Shown: piece by piece, positions 34,437-36,790 of the stretch
Layout: the number at the start of each line of letters is the position of its first letter
How positions within the stretch are numbered: position 1 is the stretch's first letter
Source of the DNA: Bacteroidales bacterium
GTDB taxonomy: Bacteria; Bacteroidota; Bacteroidia; Bacteroidales; P3
Length of the DNA: 36,790 nt
Reading direction: 5' to 3'
Assembly: GCA_024400505.1 (NCBI GenBank)
Contig: JAKSMP010000021.1
Location: forward strand, 1 to 36,790
Made by a program: the position numbers and the translations under genes
Notes under the pieces: model-generated
What the model saw: only the letters and a program-made list of their open reading frames with translations
What the model was told of the DNA's origin: nothing
Database searches by the model: none

Positions 34437-35855
34437 TTAGAAATACAAATCTCTTTCGCCTTCGCCAATCTTGCAGAGGTTGCCCTCCACTTTGCGCTTG
34501 AGGTCTTCTTTGCTGAAGGTTTGGGTCAGCTGCTTGAGCAATTCAAGGCCTTTGGCTTTGGTGGTGGGGCTGGCATAGTCCTCGAGGTATTCGCGGAAAG
34601 TGAACATGGCGTTGGGCTTGCAGAACTCCTTGATAAGTCCGGGCTTGGCCAAATCCATGAAGTCGGCTCCTACCCTACCCTTGCGATAGCAGCCCGTGCA
34701 GAAACTGGGGATATAGCCGCCATCAATCATGGCGCTGATTACCTCGTCGAGCGAGCGGTGGTCACCCAAGGAGAATTGCGCACCAGTTTTTTGGTGGGCA
34801 GACTCGTCGATGCTGCGCTCGCCTTCTTCATATCCGCCAGGGTTGGTTTCGGAGGCAGCAGAAATCTGACTGGCACCATAGCGCACCAACTCGTCGCGCA
34901 TCTCGGGACGCTCACGGGTGCTGATGATGATGCCAGTGTAAGGCATGGCGATGCGGATGATGGCAACAATCTTGCGGAAGTCTTTGTCACTCACGGGGTG
35001 TGGCAGGTTTTCGGGCAGGCTGAAAGGCGTGCCCTCGGCAGGCTCGATGCGGGGGAAACTGACGGTGTGGGGGCCGCAACCGAAGTCTTCTTCGAGATGG
35101 CGGGCGTGCTCCATAATGGCAAGTATCTCAAAACGATAATCGGTGAGGCCGAAAAGCACACCCAAACCTACGTCGTTGATGCCACCCTCCTGGGCACGAT
35201 CCATGCAGGTGAGGCGATAGAGATAGTCGGACTTGGGGCCAGAGGGATGGAACTTTTTATATTCGATGGGGTCGTAGGTCTCTTGGAAGCAGACATAGGT
35301 GCCAATCTTCTCGGCATGGAGCTTGGCGAAATCCTCCACGCTCATGGGAGCCAACTCCACATTGATGCGGCGGATGGTGCTACCCTTCTCATCCTTGGCG
35401 GCGTAGGTGCGGCGGATAGCTTCCACCATATAGTCGGCATTGTTGCGGGGGCTCTCGCCACAAATCAGCAATGCGCGCTTGTGGCCCATGCGCAGCAGCT
35501 GCAAGGTCTCTTGCTCAATCTCGTCCATGGTGAGCACCTTGCGCAGCAAGCCCCGGTTGTCGCGGCGGAAACCGCAATAAACGCAATTGTTGACGCAGGC
35601 ATTGCCGGTGTAGATGGGGGCAAAAAGCACCAGACGTTTGCCATAGATTTCGTCCTTGCAGAATTTGGCAGTGTCGAGTATCTTCTCGATGTCGGCTTCG
35701 TCCTCCACGCAGAGAAGCTTGGCCACATCGTTCAGATCCAAACCCTTCAGCTTGCGGGCTTTATTTAAGATATCGTTCAGTTCCTGCAGGGTGGGAACAT
35801 TGTTGTCAAGCAAACCATACAGTTTGTCGCGATCGATAAAATTTTGATGTCGCAT
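34437..35855 (-). CDS. hydG: [FeFe]-hydrogenase H-cluster radical-SAM maturase HydG
   Basis: HydG cleaves tyrosine to make the CO and CN- ligands of the H-cluster. It is 472 residues, the normal length. The radical-SAM cluster motif is CVNNCVYC (Cys87, Cys91, Cys94). The C-terminal auxiliary cluster motif fits CX2CX22C exactly (CTGC at 386-389 and Cys412). This tail separates HydG from its relative ThiH. Other family landmarks are ALLICGESPRNN, IGTYVCFQETYDPIEYKKFH, and PHTVSFPRIEPAEGTPF. HydE, HydF and the hydrogenase itself are not in this window. It follows a TM1266-type regulator gene by 87 bp. Confidence 0.97.
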   Translation of the reverse strand: MRHQNFIDRDKLYGLLDNNVPTLQELNDILNKARKLKGLDLNDVAKLLCVEDEADIEKILDTAKFCKDEIYGKRLVLFAPIYTGNACVNNCVYCGFRRDNRGLLRKVLTMDEIEQETLQLLRMGHKRALLICGESPRNNADYMVEAIRRTYAAKDEKGSTIRRINVELAPMSVEDFAKLHAEKIGTYVCFQETYDPIEYKKFHPSGPKSDYLYRLTCMDRAQEGGINDVGLGVLFGLTDYRFEILAIMEHARHLEEDFGCGPHTVSFPRIEPAEGTPFSLPENLPHPVSDKDFRKIVAIIRIAMPYTGIIISTRERPEMRDELVRYGASQISAASETNPGGYEEGERSIDESAHQKTGAQFSLGDHRSLDEVISAMIDGGYIPSFCTGCYRKGRVGADFMDLAKPGLIKEFCKPNAMFTFREYLEDYASPTTKAKGLELLKQLTQTFSKEDLKRKVEGNLCKIGEGERDLYF

Positions 35856-35879
35856 TGATTATATTGTTTTTATAGTTAT

Positions 35880-35917
35880 CGGTGATTTGTTATCTGTGAA
35901 CTGACGTTACTAGTGGA
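35880..35917 (-). repeat. Dispersed 38-nt repeat, copy 2 (inverse of copy 1)
   Basis: Its reverse complement matches 32158-32195 at 32 of 38 positions, including 17 identical bases (35901-35917, CTGACGTTACTAGTGGA). It lies in the leader between the TM1266-type gene and hydG. Confidence 0.7.
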
Positions 35918-35942
35918 CCGACGGCATCGACCCACTCTACAT

Positions 35943-36191
35943 TCAACACGCTTTAGTCACTACAGCTTTGGACTCTACGCCTGAAATTCTGCCAAGTTTG
36001 CCCGTAAGGGCGTTGATGCGGTTGGTGTCACCTTCAACGATAAGAGATATCACGGCAATATCTCTGTCGTGAAACGGTAGGCCTTGACGGCAAAGGATGA
36101 TATCGGCAAAATCCGAAACCACAGTGTTGATTTCGGCAGACTTTGAGCGGTCTTGTAGCAGTATTGTTATTGTTCCTATTCTCTTCTCCAT
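35943..36191 (-). CDS. TM1266-type iron-only hydrogenase system regulator
   Basis: This 82-residue protein has the small ferredoxin-like (ACT/NikR C-domain-like) fold of the TM1266 family, annotated as the putative regulator of [FeFe]-hydrogenase maturation. It shows IGTITILLQDRSKSAEINTV, then the loop FADIILCRQGLPFHDRDIAV, and a terminal strand with ISGVESKAVVTKAC. There is no DNA-binding domain, so it probably works through a partner or senses a small molecule. It is the first gene of a minus-strand transcript with hydG next, which is the usual position of this family. Functional evidence for the family is limited. Confidence 0.9.
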   Translation of the reverse strand: MEKRIGTITILLQDRSKSAEINTVVSDFADIILCRQGLPFHDRDIAVISLIVEGDTNRINALTGKLGRISGVESKAVVTKAC

Positions 36192-36242
36192 CAGGTGTTA
36201 GGCTTTTGGGTTAGACGAATACTAAACTTATATAAGCGGCTG

Positions 36243-36250
36243 CAAAGATA
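36243..36250 (-). promoter_or_regulatory. Bacteroidota -7 promoter element for TM1266-hydG-lipoprotein
   Basis: The minus strand reads TATCTTTG about 50 bp before the TM1266-type start codon. No clear -33 element is seen. Confidence 0.6.
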
Positions 36251-36456
36251 CAAAAAATAATTTGGATGATCATAATTTGGGTAAATAACATAGGATAAGT
36301 GGCATGAAATAGTCATCAAGGAGTAGGCACAAAGACGAAGTGAAGGAATTGAATTGATTATACCTCAGCCTATTCCAATAAGAAATCAATTCCAGCGAAA
36401 AGGCTCTACTCAACATTCGAGACTCACAATATTTGTTATTATCAAAAAAAAATTAG

Positions 36457-36464
36457 TATATTTG
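36457..36464 (+). promoter_or_regulatory. Bacteroidota -7 promoter element for gcvT
   Basis: TATATTTG is preceded 21 nt upstream by TTTG (36432-36435), so both the -33 and -7 parts of the Bacteroidota promoter are present, in AT-rich DNA 58 bp before the gcvT ATG. Confidence 0.7.
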
Positions 36465-36522
36465 TAAAAAATATTTTTAATTGGATAATAATATAATTAA
36501 TAATTAATCAATATATTACATA

Positions 36523-36790
36523 ATGAAAACTACTCCGTATACCGACCTTCACATTGCTCTGGGAGCAAAGATGGCCGAATTTGCTGGCTACAACATGCCT
36601 ATTCAGTACACTGGTCTCGTTGAAGAACACATGAATGTTCGCAACAATGTTGGCGTTTTTGACGTCAGCCACATGGGCGAGTTCCGCGCTAAGGGTCCTT
36701 TGGCTAAACAGTTCATGCAGTATTGCACCGTAAACGACGTTGACGTCCTCACCGACGGCAAAGTTCAGTACACCTGCCTCCCCAACGGCC
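36523..36790 (+). CDS. gcvT: Aminomethyltransferase (glycine cleavage T protein), 5' part
   Basis: This is the T protein of the glycine cleavage system, which transfers the aminomethyl carbon to tetrahydrofolate. Only the first 89 codons lie in the window; the gene runs off the right edge. The opening ([19 protein letters not shown]), followed by [20 protein letters not shown] and [13 protein letters not shown], is diagnostic. The frame is open to the last base. The usual partners (gcvH, gcvP) are not visible here. Confidence 0.95.
   Translation, partial: MKTTPYTDLHIALGAKMAEFAGYNMPIQYTGLVEEHMNVRNNVGVFDVSHMGEFRAKGPLAKQFMQYCTVNDVDVLTDGKVQYTCLPNG

Larger units (their letters stand above)
36192..36522. 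other. Divergent intergenic region between the hydG operon and gcvT
   Basis: This 331-bp gap holds a promoter on each strand. Between them I see only a weak inverted repeat, GAATTGATT (36351-36359) with AATCAATTC (36384-36392). No gene, RNA or riboswitch is recognisable. Confidence 0.5.

Noticed and set aside
34521-35768. 415-codon open frame antisense to hydG
   Set aside because: It is a shadow of a gene with two diagnostic cluster motifs, with no independent support.

Overview
The window comes from an anaerobic member of the Bacteroidota, most likely of the order Bacteroidales. The evidence is as follows. Two secreted proteases carry type IX secretion (T9SS) C-terminal tails. Omp28-, DUF6029-, DUF6427- and DUF6913-like proteins are present. 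Promoters carry the Bacteroidota -7 motif TAnnTTTG instead of a sigma-70 -10 box, and Shine-Dalgarno sequences are weak or absent. Anaerobic metabolism is shown by a 2-oxoacid:ferredoxin oxidoreductase and by [FeFe]-hydrogenase maturation genes. Genus cannot be decided from the sequence.

Layout. 1-340 is repeat and IS-derived debris. 395-8300 is on the minus strand: a TonB-dependent receptor, valS, and korB-korA, each unit closed by a hairpin terminator. 8300-9140 is a non-coding interval with four GC-rich hairpins, a 22-nt tandem repeat and an inverted repeat. 9141-15528 (+) is a probable operon: T9SS subtilase, membrane protein, rnhB, DUF6913-like protein, dapA, thioesterase, and a shortened polyprenyl diphosphate synthase. 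15603-18749 (+) is an envelope cluster: TlpA-like thioredoxin, DUF6029-like outer-membrane protein, Omp28-like lipoprotein. 18972-23215 (+) holds a MATE transporter and a T9SS-type M6 metalloprotease with a strong terminator. 23257-23462 is a MITE. 23554-26634 (-) is an MMPL/RND exporter. 26761-27882 is a decayed IS5-family element. 27983-32103 (+) is ruvX, def, lipoprotein, mutL, rhomboid. 32203-33771 (-) is queC-queD-queE. 33935-36191 (-) is a TM1266-type regulator, hydG and a lipoprotein. 36523 to the end (+) is the start of gcvT.

How genes work together. KorAB makes reduced ferredoxin and HydG helps build the [FeFe]-hydrogenase that can dispose of it; the hydrogenase, HydE and HydF are not in this window. 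QueC, QueD and QueE cover the middle and end of preQ0 synthesis. The TlpA/DUF6029/Omp28 group looks like an envelope redox module.

Most notable: (i) three non-coding or decayed elements share a GGTTCTATAAATT-type terminal repeat and look like one IS5 element with its MITE-like derivatives; (ii) a compact hairpin array upstream of the subtilase; (iii) a polyprenyl synthase lacking about 55 residues between its second Asp motif and its C-terminus; (iv) a lipoprotein tightly coupled to hydG; (v) a 38-nt repeat in opposite orientations around the que-hydG block; (vi) a threefold repeat in the MMPL exporter. I found no tRNA, rRNA, CRISPR array or complete mobile element, and no clearly new multi-gene system.
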